Positions 33,970-45,006 of a DNA stretch of 53,252 nt are shown here, in pieces. Origin of the DNA: Pseudomonas sp. LS-2 (GTDB taxonomy: Bacteria > Pseudomonadota > Gammaproteobacteria > Pseudomonadales > Pseudomonadaceae); assembly GCF_003605735.1 (NCBI RefSeq), contig NZ_QXTJ01000039.1, positions 762,789 through 816,040 of the forward strand, in the 5' to 3' direction. Numbering within the stretch: the first letter of the stretch is position 1; every line of letters starts with the position of its first letter. Position numbers and translations under genes: made by a program. The notes below the pieces were generated by a model. The model was not told the DNA's origin and did no database searches. It saw only the letters and a list, made by a program, of their open reading frames with translations.

Positions 33970-36020
33970 GTGCTCAAGATTTCCTGGTTGAACTGGGCAC
34001 CGAAGAACTGCCACCCAAAGCCCTCAACACCCTGGGTGACGCGTTCCTGGCCGGTATCGAAAAAGGCTTGCAGGCCGCGGGTCTGACGTACAGCGCCAAA
34101 CAGGTCTATGCCGCACCGCGTCGTCTGGCTGTGCTGATCACCGAACTGTCGACCCAACAACCGGACCGCAGCGTCAATCTGGACGGCCCGCCACGTCAGG
34201 CCGCATTCGACGCCGAAGGTAACCCGACTCAGGCCGCACTGGGCTTCGCCAAGAAGTGCGGCGTCGATCTGAGCGAAATCGATCAGAGTGGCCCGAAACT
34301 GCGTTACAGCCAGAGCATCGCCGGCAAACCGACCGCGAGCCTGCTGCCGACTATCATCGAAGACTCGCTGAACGACCTGCCGATCCCCAAGCGCATGCGC
34401 TGGGGTGCGCGCAAGGAAGAGTTCGTGCGTCCAACCCAATGGCTGGTGATGCTGTTCGGCGATCAAGTGATCGACTGCACCATCCTCGCTCAGACCGCTG
34501 GCCGTGAATCCCGTGGTCATCGCTTCCATCATCCTGAAAACGTGCGCATCTCGTCGCCTGCCAACTACGCCAGCGACCTGCGCGCTGCCCACGTACTGGC
34601 CGACTTCAATGAACGCCGTCAGTTGATCAGCAAGCGCGTCGACGAGTTGGCGAACCAGCACGAAGGCACGGCAATCGTGCCGCCTGCGTTGCTGGACGAA
34701 GTGACTGCACTGGTCGAATGGCCGGTGCCGCTGGTGTGTTCGTTCGAAGAGCGTTTCCTCGAAGTGCCTCAGGAAGCCCTGATCACCACCATGCAGGACA
34801 ACCAGAAGTATTTCTGCCTGCTGGACGCCAACGGCAAGCTGCTGCCGCGGTTCATCACAGTGGCCAACGTCGACAGCAAGGACCCGTCGCAGATCGTGCT
34901 GGGTAACGAGAAAGTCGTTCGCCCACGCCTGACCGATGCCGAGTTCTTCTTCAAGCAGGACAAGAAGCAGAAGCTGGAAACCTTCAACCAGCGTCTGCAG
35001 AACGTCGTGTTCCAGGCTCAACTGGGCACCGTGTTCGACAAGGCCGAGCGCGTTTCCAGGCTGGCCGCGTTCATCGCCCCGCGCATTGGCGGCGATGCTC
35101 AGCGTGCAGGCCGTGCAGGCCTGCTGTCCAAGTGCGACCTGGCGACCGAAATGGTCGGCGAGTTCCCGGAAATGCAGGGCGTGGCGGGTTACTACTACGC
35201 CCTGGCAGACGGCGAGCCGGAAGACGTCGCACTGGCGCTGAACGAGCAGTACATGCCCCGTGGCGCTGGCGCTGAGTTGCCAGGTACGCTGACCGGCGCT
35301 GCCGTCGCCATCGCCGACAAGCTCGATACCCTGGTCGGCATCTTCGGCATCGGCATGCTGCCAACCGGCAGCAAGGACCCCTATGCACTGCGTCGCGCGG
35401 CGCTGGGCATCCTGCGCATCCTGATCGAGAAGAAGCTGGATCTGGACCTGATCAAGACCGTGCAATTCGCCGTCACCCAGTTCGGTGCCAAGGTGAAGTC
35501 GGCAGGTCTGGCCGAACAGGTACTGGAATTCATCTTCGACCGCCTGCGCGCGCGTTACGAAGACGAAGGGGTCGATGTTTCGGTCTATCTATCGGTACGT
35601 GCCCTGCAACCGGGTTCGGCACTGGACTTCGACCAGCGCGTGCAAGCCGTTCAAGCCTTCCGCACGCTGCCAGAAGCCGCTGCACTGGCCGCCGTGAACA
35701 AGCGCGTATCGAATCTGCTGAGCAAGGCTGAGGGCAGCATCGCCCAGACTGTCGAGCCCAAGTACTTCGACAACGCCAACGAGTTCTCGCTTTACTCGGC
35801 GATTCAGCAGGCCGATCAGGCTGTCGCGCCGATGTCGGCAAATCGTCAGTACAACGAAGCTCTGACACGTCTGGCCGCATTGCGCGAACCCGTCGATGCG
35901 TTCTTCGAAGCGGTGATGGTCAACGCTGAAGATGCGAACGTACGGGCCAACCGCTATGCGTTGCTGGCGCGGTTGCGCAATCTGTTTCTTGGCGTTGCAG
36001 ACATTTCCCTGCTGGGTTGA
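33966..36020 (+). CDS. glyS: Glycyl-tRNA synthetase beta subunit
   Basis: This 684-residue subunit binds tRNA and is needed for charging. It opens with DFLVELGTEELPPKALNTL, the typical N-terminus. An HD-like domain lies in the middle, and an anticodon-binding DALR-like domain forms the last 110 residues. The length is the family's usual 685-690. It is translationally coupled to glyQ. A long antisense frame on the minus strand is only a shadow. Confidence 0.97.
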   Translation: MSAQDFLVELGTEELPPKALNTLGDAFLAGIEKGLQAAGLTYSAKQVYAAPRRLAVLITELSTQQPDRSVNLDGPPRQAAFDAEGNPTQAALGFAKKCGVDLSEIDQSGPKLRYSQSIAGKPTASLLPTIIEDSLNDLPIPKRMRWGARKEEFVRPTQWLVMLFGDQVIDCTILAQTAGRESRGHRFHHPENVRISSPANYASDLRAAHVLADFNERRQLISKRVDELANQHEGTAIVPPALLDEVTALVEWPVPLVCSFEERFLEVPQEALITTMQDNQKYFCLLDANGKLLPRFITVANVDSKDPSQIVLGNEKVVRPRLTDAEFFFKQDKKQKLETFNQRLQNVVFQAQLGTVFDKAERVSRLAAFIAPRIGGDAQRAGRAGLLSKCDLATEMVGEFPEMQGVAGYYYALADGEPEDVALALNEQYMPRGAGAELPGTLTGAAVAIADKLDTLVGIFGIGMLPTGSKDPYALRRAALGILRILIEKKLDLDLIKTVQFAVTQFGAKVKSAGLAEQVLEFIFDRLRARYEDEGVDVSVYLSVRALQPGSALDFDQRVQAVQAFRTLPEAAALAAVNKRVSNLLSKAEGSIAQTVEPKYFDNANEFSLYSAIQQADQAVAPMSANRQYNEALTRLAALREPVDAFFEAVMVNAEDANVRANRYALLARLRNLFLGVADISLLG

Positions 36021-36047
36021 GCGCGGGCTGAGGCAGGAGCAAAAGAT

Positions 36048-36599
36048 TTGAAGCTTGTGATTCTCGATCGGGACGGAGTGATCAACGAAGACTCCGACGC
36101 TTACATCAAGTCGGTGGCTGAGTGGATTCCGATTCCCGGCTCGATCGAGGCGATCGCGCAACTGAGCAAGGCCGGCTGGACGGTGGCGGTCGCTACCAAC
36201 CAGTCCGGCATCGCTCGCGGTTATTACGATCTGGCTACCCTCGACGCCATGCACGCTCGTTTGCGAGCGCTGGTGGCGGAACAGGGCGGCGAGGTCGGTC
36301 TGATTGTTTACTGCCCTCACGGCCCGGATCAGGGATGCGATTGTCGCAAACCCAAACCGGGCATGTTGCACACCATTGCCCGCCATTACGCCGTGGATTT
36401 GCACGGAATATGGTTTGTCGGTGACAGCAAGGGTGACCTGGAGGCGGCGGTGGCCGTCGACTCTCAACCTGTTCTGGTCATGACGGGCAAAGGTCAAAAG
36501 ACGCGGAGCACTCCACTGCCCGCAGGAACGTTGATTTTTGACGATCTGGCGGCGGTTGCCGCAGAACTTATTCACAACAGCGCCTCGTTGAACGGCTGA
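36048..36599 (+). CDS. gmhB: D-glycero-beta-D-manno-heptose-1,7-bisphosphate 7-phosphatase
   Basis: This 183-residue HAD phosphatase acts in ADP-heptose synthesis for the LPS inner core. Motif I is ILDRDGVINED (Asp7, Asp9). The zinc loop C-x-H followed by CDCRKPKPGM, diagnostic for GmhB, is near residues 90-107. The start is a TTG with AGGAG about nine bases upstream, giving MKLVILDRDG. It lies 27 bases after glyS. Confidence 0.95.
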   Translation: MKLVILDRDGVINEDSDAYIKSVAEWIPIPGSIEAIAQLSKAGWTVAVATNQSGIARGYYDLATLDAMHARLRALVAEQGGEVGLIVYCPHGPDQGCDCRKPKPGMLHTIARHYAVDLHGIWFVGDSKGDLEAAVAVDSQPVLVMTGKGQKTRSTPLPAGTLIFDDLAAVAAELIHNSASLNG

Positions 36600-36613
36600 C
36601 CAGTCGTTCAACG
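36586..36613. promoter_or_regulatory. Hairpin spanning the gmhB stop
   Basis: CGTTGAACG and CGTTCAACG form a perfect nine-base inverted repeat with a ten-base loop containing the gmhB stop codon. There is no T tract, so it is not a classical terminator; it may affect translation or processing between gmhB and plsC. Confidence 0.5.
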
Positions 36614-36655
36614 GCACGCTCAATTCGGGCAATGCCCGTAATGGTAAAAGCAGCT

Positions 36656-37426
36656 ATGTCGATAGTGCAGGCCATCAGGATCTTCTTCTTTTACCTGCTG
36701 CTGGGCTCCAGCGCTCTGCTGTGGTGCTCGCTGAGTTTCTTTATCGCGCCTTTCCTGCCATTCCGTATTCGTTACCGTTTCATCAATGTGTATTGGTGTC
36801 GCTGTGCGGTCTGGCTGACCAAAGTGCTGCTCAACATCAAGGTCAATGTCACCGGCCAGGAGAATGTCCCCAAGACGCCTTGCGTGATTGTTTCCAATCA
36901 CCAGAGCACCTGGGAAACGTTCTTCCTGTCGGCGCATTTCCAGCCTCTGAGCCAGGTGCTCAAATGCGAACTGTTGTACGTGCCGTTCTTTGGCTGGGCC
37001 ATGGCGATGCTGCGACCGATTGCCATTGATCGCAACAACCCGAAAGCCGCACTGAAAGTTGTCGCCAAGAAGGGCGATGAGTTGTTGAAGGATGGCGTCT
37101 GGGTGATGATTTTCCCGGAAGGGACACGGGTGCCTTACGGCCAGATCGGCAAGTTTTCGCGCAGTGGTTCGGCCCTGGCGGTCAACGCTGAGTTGCCGGT
37201 CCTGCCCATTGCTCACAATGCGGGCAGATACTGGCCGAAAGAAGGCTGGGGCAAGAAGCCGGGGACCATTGAGGTGGTGATCGGCGAGCCAATGTATGCA
37301 GAGGGCACCGGTCCCCGCGCCATCGCAGCGCTCAACGACCGGGTCTGGGCCTGGAACGAGGCCACTCAGAAGGCATTGGGCTCGCCCGCCATGCCCGCGC
37401 CAACACCCGAGAAATCACCGGTCTGA
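36656..37426 (+). CDS. plsC: 1-acyl-sn-glycerol-3-phosphate acyltransferase
   Basis: This 256-residue inner-membrane enzyme makes phosphatidic acid from lysophosphatidic acid. It has an N-terminal membrane helix (IRIFFFYLLLGSSALLWC) and the LPLAT motifs NHQSTWETFF (a His-x4-Glu variant) and FPEGTR near residue 160. The start is uncertain: I prefer 36656 (MSIVQAIRIFFF), which matches my memory of PAO1 PA0005; 36632 adds eight residues. In most pseudomonads gyrB follows here, but not in this window. Confidence 0.92.
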   Translation: MSIVQAIRIFFFYLLLGSSALLWCSLSFFIAPFLPFRIRYRFINVYWCRCAVWLTKVLLNIKVNVTGQENVPKTPCVIVSNHQSTWETFFLSAHFQPLSQVLKCELLYVPFFGWAMAMLRPIAIDRNNPKAALKVVAKKGDELLKDGVWVMIFPEGTRVPYGQIGKFSRSGSALAVNAELPVLPIAHNAGRYWPKEGWGKKPGTIEVVIGEPMYAEGTGPRAIAALNDRVWAWNEATQKALGSPAMPAPTPEKSPV

Positions 37427-37428
37427 AT

Positions 37429-37437
37429 TGTGGATAA
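37429..37437 (-). other. DnaA-box consensus overlapping the 3' edge of the plsC region
   Basis: TGTGGATAA starts three bases after the plsC stop and is followed by TGTGCACC, TGTGTGAAA and about 130 bases of AT-rich sequence with runs such as GTTAATTTAATTGC. This is the most AT-rich stretch I noticed in the window. Confidence 0.5.
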
Positions 37438-37574
37438 CCTGTGCACCAAATGTGTGAAATTTTTGATAATCATCGGTAACTCGTTAATTTAATTGCTTAT
37501 TTCTGACTGCGATGAGCGACCCAGAAACGTGCATAAGTTTTTTCTTAGCGATATTTTTTCAGCCTGAAAACATC

Positions 37575-37602
37575 GGTCTTGAGCCTTCCCGGCTCAAGAT
37601 CG
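37575..37602 (-). terminator. Hairpin after the MFS transporter gene
   Basis: GGTCTTGAGCC and GGCTCAAGATC pair around a five-base loop eight bases beyond the MFS stop. On the minus strand a short T run (GTTTTC) follows at a distance, so it may terminate the glycosidase-MFS unit. Confidence 0.6.
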
Positions 37603-37610
37603 AATCCCGC

Positions 37611-38798
37611 TCAAACCGTTTGCCTCCGTTCGGATATCAACAGATTGCAAAGCGCTGCAATTGCGATCAGCACTAACCCTCCGCAAGCCGCCGCCACGAA
37701 CCCCATTGCCGGGGAAAGGCTATCGATGGCAAACCCCACCAGAGGCGCGGAAAGCGTCTGACCGATTCGGTACGCTGAGTCATGCAATCCCATGACCTCT
37801 CCACGCACGCTGGCAGGCGCCAGTTTGGCAACAGCCTCGGACCCGGCAGCCAGCGTCGGCGTACACAACAGGTTGGTCGGCAGCAACGCCAACAACAGCC
37901 ACCACCAGACCTGATCGAACAAGGCGACCGGCAACAGCAGCAAACTCATCGCTAAGGCCAGCTGTGCCTGGGACCAGGATCGATGAACGATGCCATGCAC
38001 GAATCCACCCACGATGGAGGCGATGGACATGGCGGCAATAACGTAGCCGGTGAAGGCGATGTCGCCGTTTTCCCGCAGCACGGCGATGAGCGCCAGTTCG
38101 GTGCCATACAGCACGAACAGCGCCCCGGCGCTGACAAACATCACGCTCAGCAGGCGTCCACTCATCCAGGTCCGCAATTTGGGCCGAACCCGGGCGGGAT
38201 CCTGGGCAACCTCATCGAGAGAACGTGTCGGCCAATTCAGTTTGTAGAGCACGACATACGACAGAGCGCGCCACAAACCGATGCCGAAAATGGTCGCTGT
38301 CGCCGAATAACTCGTGATCAGGAAAATGCCGGTGGCGGGGCCGATCACAAACCCGAGCTCCATCAGCATCATATTCAATGAATAGGCTGGCCGGCGCTGG
38401 TCTTCGGGCACGAGGCTCGCCACGAACTGGCGTGCCAGGGAACCTGTGGGAACGGTGAACATCCCGGCGATGAATGCCAGACACACGTAGATCGGATAGC
38501 TCACCAAGGGCAACAGCATCCAGGCCACCGTCGATAACGTCCCGCACACCGCCACCACCGGGCGCAGTCCGTGGCGGTCGATCATGCGCCCCAACAGCGG
38601 CGATCCCACAGCGAAACCCAGCGCTGTTGCAGTGCCCACGACCCCGGCATCGAGATAGCCACGGTGCATTTCGTTGAGGACATGCAGACTCAAGGTGAGG
38701 GACATGATCGTCAGCGGTAAACCTGCGACGAACATGAACAACGTAGCCGGCAGCACCCGAGGGATAGCCAGCACTTTCTGATATTTGCGAAACGACAT
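37611..38798 (-). CDS. MFS transporter, SET/sugar-efflux-like
   Basis: This is a 395-residue inner-membrane protein with about twelve hydrophobic segments and the MFS loop signature GSPLLGRMIDRHGLRP between helices 2 and 3 (near residue 65). I place the start at the ATG at 38798 (MSFRKYQKVLAIPRVLP) with AAGGAG nine bases upstream; the frame extends further up into the glycosidase but has no membrane character there. The pattern resembles sugar-efflux transporters of the SET type, so a sugar or drug substrate is possible. It lies 64 bases after the large glycosidase gene, probably in one transcript. Confidence 0.85.
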   Translation of the reverse strand: MSFRKYQKVLAIPRVLPATLFMFVAGLPLTIMSLTLSLHVLNEMHRGYLDAGVVGTATALGFAVGSPLLGRMIDRHGLRPVVAVCGTLSTVAWMLLPLVSYPIYVCLAFIAGMFTVPTGSLARQFVASLVPEDQRRPAYSLNMMLMELGFVIGPATGIFLITSYSATATIFGIGLWRALSYVVLYKLNWPTRSLDEVAQDPARVRPKLRTWMSGRLLSVMFVSAGALFVLYGTELALIAVLRENGDIAFTGYVIAAMSIASIVGGFVHGIVHRSWSQAQLALAMSLLLLPVALFDQVWWWLLLALLPTNLLCTPTLAAGSEAVAKLAPASVRGEVMGLHDSAYRIGQTLSAPLVGFAIDSLSPAMGFVAAACGGLVLIAIAALCNLLISERRQTV

Positions 38799-38862
38799 TC
38801 GGGAAAAGCTCCTTGGTCCGTCCTTTGGATGAACAACAACGTCCCTGTAACAGCTCGCCAGC

Positions 38863-41505
<2,643 letters not shown>

Positions 41506-41603
41506 CTTCGCTTCCAGAAAATCGGGTTGAACAGCTGAAAACCGGCACTCGCCACAAGCAAATCTATCGAGCAGTGGCTTTGGTCAAATTATTGGCAACC
41601 GGG

Positions 41604-41612
41604 TTATTCACA
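41604..41612 (+). other. DnaA-box variant in the glycosidase-acyltransferase gap
   Basis: TTATTCACA matches the TTATNCACA form of the DnaA box. The 271-base gap (41506-41776) separates divergent genes and must contain both promoters. Besides an inverted CACCGCCGGTG near 41645 I see nothing I can name. Confidence 0.4.
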
Positions 41613-41776
41613 GGGCGATTATTGATGGCAATTAGACGCGGCACACCGCCGGTGTATGGTTCCAGCGTAGAACCACAATCATTGCCTCTTCGGTATTACG
41701 CGTTGCTCAGGACGTGAAGCATCACAGCGGTGAATGGATCGAGACGTTGTTGCCCTGGGTCGAGGGCGGAGGCGCT

Positions 41777-42892
41777 ATGAATACATTGGGTGATCTGGCT
41801 TCCAGACGAAACAATAACTTCAACCTGATCAGAATGCTCGCCGCCACTGCCGTGCTCATTTCTCACAGCTACCCATTGGCGCAGGGCGATACTGCCGTTG
41901 AACCGCTTTCCAGCTGGCTCGGTATCTCGCTGGGCGAATTGGCGGTCATCACCTTTTTCTGCGTGTCGGGTTTCTTCATATCATTGAGTCGCGACCGTGC
42001 ACCGAGCAACCTGGACTTCTTCTCGGCGCGGTTCCTGCGCATCTACCCCGGCCTGACGTTGGTGCTGCTGTTGAGCGTGTTTCTGATCGGGCCGCTCTTT
42101 ACGACACTGGGTACGCTGGAATATTTCCGCTCAGGGGCAATTTACAGCTACCTGAGCAATAACCTGATGCTGTTCAGCATGAAATTTCAACTGCCGGGCC
42201 TATTTGCGGATAACCCTTGGCCAGGCATCAACGGGTCACTCTGGACGCTCTTCTACGAAGTCACGCTCTATATTCTGGTGGGGGTCCTCGGTGCGTTCGC
42301 GTTCTACGGCCGCGGCCCGCGCTTCGCCGTTTTCCTGCTGATCTACGCCGTTGCTTATGTCGCGTTCAAGGCCCTTCTGGCTAACACCACCTGGCTCAAC
42401 GAACTGCATCGCGCGCAGTTTTTCTTTACGTGGAGCCTGCCGTTCGTGCTCGGCATGTCGCTGTATCGTTATCGGCAGCACATCCAGCATCGATTCGTCT
42501 GGTTCCTGCCGCTGGCGGCACTGGCGGGCTGGGCCTATCAGACGGCATTTTTCTTCGAGTGCTTCGTGTTCGCCTGGACCTACCTGATTTTTTACCTGGG
42601 TTTCGCCACTCACCGTGTCGCGGATCGCTATAACGAGTTGGGCGATTACTCCTACGGGGTCTACATTTACGCTTTTCCGGTTCAGGAAATTCTGGCGCAT
42701 CAAATCAAAGGCATCGGCCCGGTCAGCATGATGTTGGTAGCTTTTCCGATCGTATTGATCGCTGCAATGCTGTCCTGGCACTTTGTCGAGAAACCGGCAA
42801 TGTCGCGCAGACACACCTTTGCTGCGCACCTCACGGCCTCGTTCCACAGCTTGAAAGCGTATTGGGCCGGGACGCGAAAAGGTACGGTCTGA
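41777..42892 (+). CDS. Acyltransferase 3 family membrane protein (OafA/GumF-like)
   Basis: This 371-residue integral membrane protein has about ten hydrophobic helices and begins NFNLIRMLAATAVLISHSYPLAQG; the catalytic-type His is in the ISHSYPL stretch near residue 32. A second conserved region is FFSARFLRIYPGLTLVLLL near residue 80. Members add O-acetyl or other acyl groups to sugars of O-antigens and exopolysaccharides from acyl-CoA. I chose the ATG at 41777 with GGAGG upstream. It reads opposite to the rest of the locus and ends in a hairpin at 42900, so it is transcribed separately. Confidence 0.9.
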   Translation: MNTLGDLASRRNNNFNLIRMLAATAVLISHSYPLAQGDTAVEPLSSWLGISLGELAVITFFCVSGFFISLSRDRAPSNLDFFSARFLRIYPGLTLVLLLSVFLIGPLFTTLGTLEYFRSGAIYSYLSNNLMLFSMKFQLPGLFADNPWPGINGSLWTLFYEVTLYILVGVLGAFAFYGRGPRFAVFLLIYAVAYVAFKALLANTTWLNELHRAQFFFTWSLPFVLGMSLYRYRQHIQHRFVWFLPLAALAGWAYQTAFFFECFVFAWTYLIFYLGFATHRVADRYNELGDYSYGVYIYAFPVQEILAHQIKGIGPVSMMLVAFPIVLIAAMLSWHFVEKPAMSRRHTFAAHLTASFHSLKAYWAGTRKGTV

Positions 42893-42899
42893 AACGCAG

Positions 42900-42931
42900 A
42901 AACCCCGGACGATTCACACCGGCCGGGGTTT
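42900..42931. terminator. Hairpin between acyltransferase and GT26 genes
   Basis: AAACCCCGG and CCGGGGTTT form a perfect nine-base stem with a 14-base loop, eight bases after the acyltransferase stop. The U tract is short. It probably ends the convergent transcripts. Confidence 0.7.
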
Positions 42932-43020
42932 CGGGGTCAAACGTATCTAGCGATAACGGGCAGTAAAAAACAGGCCCACGCGGGAAAGTGCCTAACGTTC
43001 GAATATGAACGCCAGGTGCC

Positions 43021-43743
43021 CTAACGATTCCGGAACTGCCGAGCGATGATCGGCAGAATCCGGTAGGCATCGACTGCATAACGTCGACCCAGGCGTCTGG
43101 GCTCGGTGCACAACCGATGCAGCCACTCCAGTGACAGGCGCTGCACCCACACAGGAGCACGCTTGACCTTGCCCGACAGAAACGCCAGGGAAGCGCCTGT
43201 GCACAAACCGATACCGGTGGCCCCCCCTCGCTTGAACAACTCGCAGGCGAGGATCTCCTGACGAGGCGAGCCCACGGAGAAAACCGTCATGCGCGAACGT
43301 TGCTCTTGAATGAATGAAATACAACGCTCCACCTCCTGAGGGTCGTTGATGAACCCCATCGGTGGGTTGTAGTGGTGAAAGGTCACGGACGGATAGTTTT
43401 CTTTCAGGGTGGCGATGACATCCCTCTCGCAACCCAGAATGGTCACCGACCACTGCCGCAGTTGCGCAATGTTCATCATCGCCCGGGTCAGCGTACTGCC
43501 GGGGATCGGCTCGGCGATACCGGCCTCCAGGCGCTGCAATACCGGGTAAAGAACGCGGCTGTCGCATAATCGGTGTCCGGCATGCCGGTAGGCTTCCCGA
43601 AACGGCTCGTCATGTTCGAGCAGTACGATGTGATTGACGTTGGCGGTTACCAGGTACCTGAAAGGTGCGTCACTGAGTTTGATCAACTCGTCGATGAGCT
43701 CTCGTTGTCTTCCACGATAGAACTCGATTCCAAACACTTTCAT
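43021..43743 (-). CDS. GT26 glycosyltransferase (WecG/TagA/CpsF, GumM-like)
   Basis: This 240-residue protein has the WecG/TagA domain: TANVNHIVLLEHD near residue 34, GSTLTRAMM near residue 82, and VFSVGSPRQEILACELF near residue 153. Xanthan GumM, a beta-1,4-glucosyltransferase acting on Glc-PP-lipid, and WecG, a ManNAcA transferase, belong to this family. Together with the GumD-like transferase at 48747, it would add the second sugar. It is separated from the rest of the minus-strand genes by the GH5 gene on the plus strand, so it needs its own promoter in 43744-43943 or long read-through. Confidence 0.9.
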   Translation of the reverse strand: MKVFGIEFYRGRQRELIDELIKLSDAPFRYLVTANVNHIVLLEHDEPFREAYRHAGHRLCDSRVLYPVLQRLEAGIAEPIPGSTLTRAMMNIAQLRQWSVTILGCERDVIATLKENYPSVTFHHYNPPMGFINDPQEVERCISFIQEQRSRMTVFSVGSPRQEILACELFKRGGATGIGLCTGASLAFLSGKVKRAPVWVQRLSLEWLHRLCTEPRRLGRRYAVDAYRILPIIARQFRNR

Positions 43744-43943
43744 AGGGCGGGCTCCTGCTAATGAATAATCGCGTGCAGAGCCGACTCACACTGAATGTCA
43801 GCGCGGGATCGGCGATTGCGACCCTCTCCGGGGCCAGCGGTAAGCATCTGGAGCGACGTAACAAGCAGGCAGGCGTTAGGCCCGCGTTGCTTGAACAACA
43901 CGAATTCCGTTCGGGAGTCTTCCGTGGCGAAAAGACGACGAGG

Positions 43944-45005
43944 ATGAGTCGCGCTATGAGGTGGTTGCGCAAGTCGGTGTTGGCCGGCTTGTCGCTGACG
44001 GTGATTCAGGGGATGTGCGTGAGCGCCGAAGCTTCGTCCCTGCCGATGGTCTTGATCAACGTTTCGGGGGCCGAGTCTTCGGAGAATGTATTTCCGGGGG
44101 TGAACGGCACGCACTACTTCTTCCCCAGCGAAGGGTATTTCGCTCGCTGGAAAGCCAGGGGCATCCGCACGGTGCGGTTTCCAGTGAAGTGGGAACGCTT
44201 ACAGCCTGTGTTGGGCGGTGGGCTGGACGCCACGTATGCCGGGTTGATAGACAAAATGCTCGCGCAGGCGAACCAGCAAGGCATCGGTGTGATTATTGAT
44301 GTGCATAACTATGCTCGGTACCGAGGGCAGGTGATTGGCAGTTCGCAGGTGACGGTCAACCATTACCGGAATTTGATGCAGCGCGTTGCCGAGCGCTGGC
44401 ATGACTCGCCGGCACTCTATGCCTATGACTTGATGAACGAACCCCATGACGACTCCGACGCCAGTTGGCCCCAAGCGGCGCAGGCGGGGATCGATGCGAT
44501 TCGTCAGATCGATTCGAAACGGCCGATCATTGTCGAAGGTCGCTCTTGGTCCAGTGCCGAGCGCTGGCCCCAGTACAACGACGCCCTGCTGCCGCTAAAA
44601 GACCCGGCCAATAACCTGGTGTTTTCCGCGCACTTGTATATGGATCAGAACGGCAGCGGTGTGTACAAGGATGCGAAAACCGCGCCCATCGATCCGGATA
44701 TTGGCGTACGACGAGTCACGCCTTTCATCGAATGGCTTCAACGAAATGGTCGGCGCGGACAGATCGGCGAAATGGGTTTTCCCGACAATGACCCGCGATG
44801 GAACGAGGCGGCAGATCGCCTCCTTGGTTTCCTGCGCCAGCACTGCATACCCGTTGCCTACTGGACGTCAGGCGAGAGCTGGGGTCCAGAACCCATGAAC
44901 CTGGAACCCATCGATGGCAAGGACCGTCCCCAGTGGAAGGTGTTGTCCAAGTACCTCGAAGCGCCCAAGTGCAGCGATTACGGACCAGTGCCCGCGCGCC
45001 GCTGA
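43944..45005 (+). CDS. Secreted GH5-family glycoside hydrolase (endoglucanase-like)
   Basis: This 353-residue protein has a signal peptide (MRWLRKSVLAGLSLTVIQG, cleaved near EASS), so it acts in the periplasm or outside. The GH5 pattern is complete: TVRFPVKWERLQP near residue 80, IDVHNYARY near residue 115, the acid/base Glu166 in DLMNEPHD, and the nucleophile Glu276 in IGEMGFPDND. GH5 enzymes mostly cleave beta-1,4-glucans or mannans. The start could also be 43956 or far upstream at 43761. Its stop shares the palindrome CGCTGAGTCAGCG with the convergent polymerase stop. In an EPS locus it may trim, release or recycle the polymer. Confidence 0.92.
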   Translation: MSRAMRWLRKSVLAGLSLTVIQGMCVSAEASSLPMVLINVSGAESSENVFPGVNGTHYFFPSEGYFARWKARGIRTVRFPVKWERLQPVLGGGLDATYAGLIDKMLAQANQQGIGVIIDVHNYARYRGQVIGSSQVTVNHYRNLMQRVAERWHDSPALYAYDLMNEPHDDSDASWPQAAQAGIDAIRQIDSKRPIIVEGRSWSSAERWPQYNDALLPLKDPANNLVFSAHLYMDQNGSGVYKDAKTAPIDPDIGVRRVTPFIEWLQRNGRRGQIGEMGFPDNDPRWNEAADRLLGFLRQHCIPVAYWTSGESWGPEPMNLEPIDGKDRPQWKVLSKYLEAPKCSDYGPVPARR

Positions 45006-45006
45006 G

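Noticed and set aside
33828..35465. A 545-codon open frame opposite glyS
   Set aside because: It is a composition-driven shadow of a strongly coding gene in GC-rich DNA; it has no recognisable domain.
37427..37610. A possible replication origin after plsC
   Set aside because: Only one exact DnaA box is present, and in Pseudomonas the known origin lies beside dnaA/rpmH, which are not in this window.
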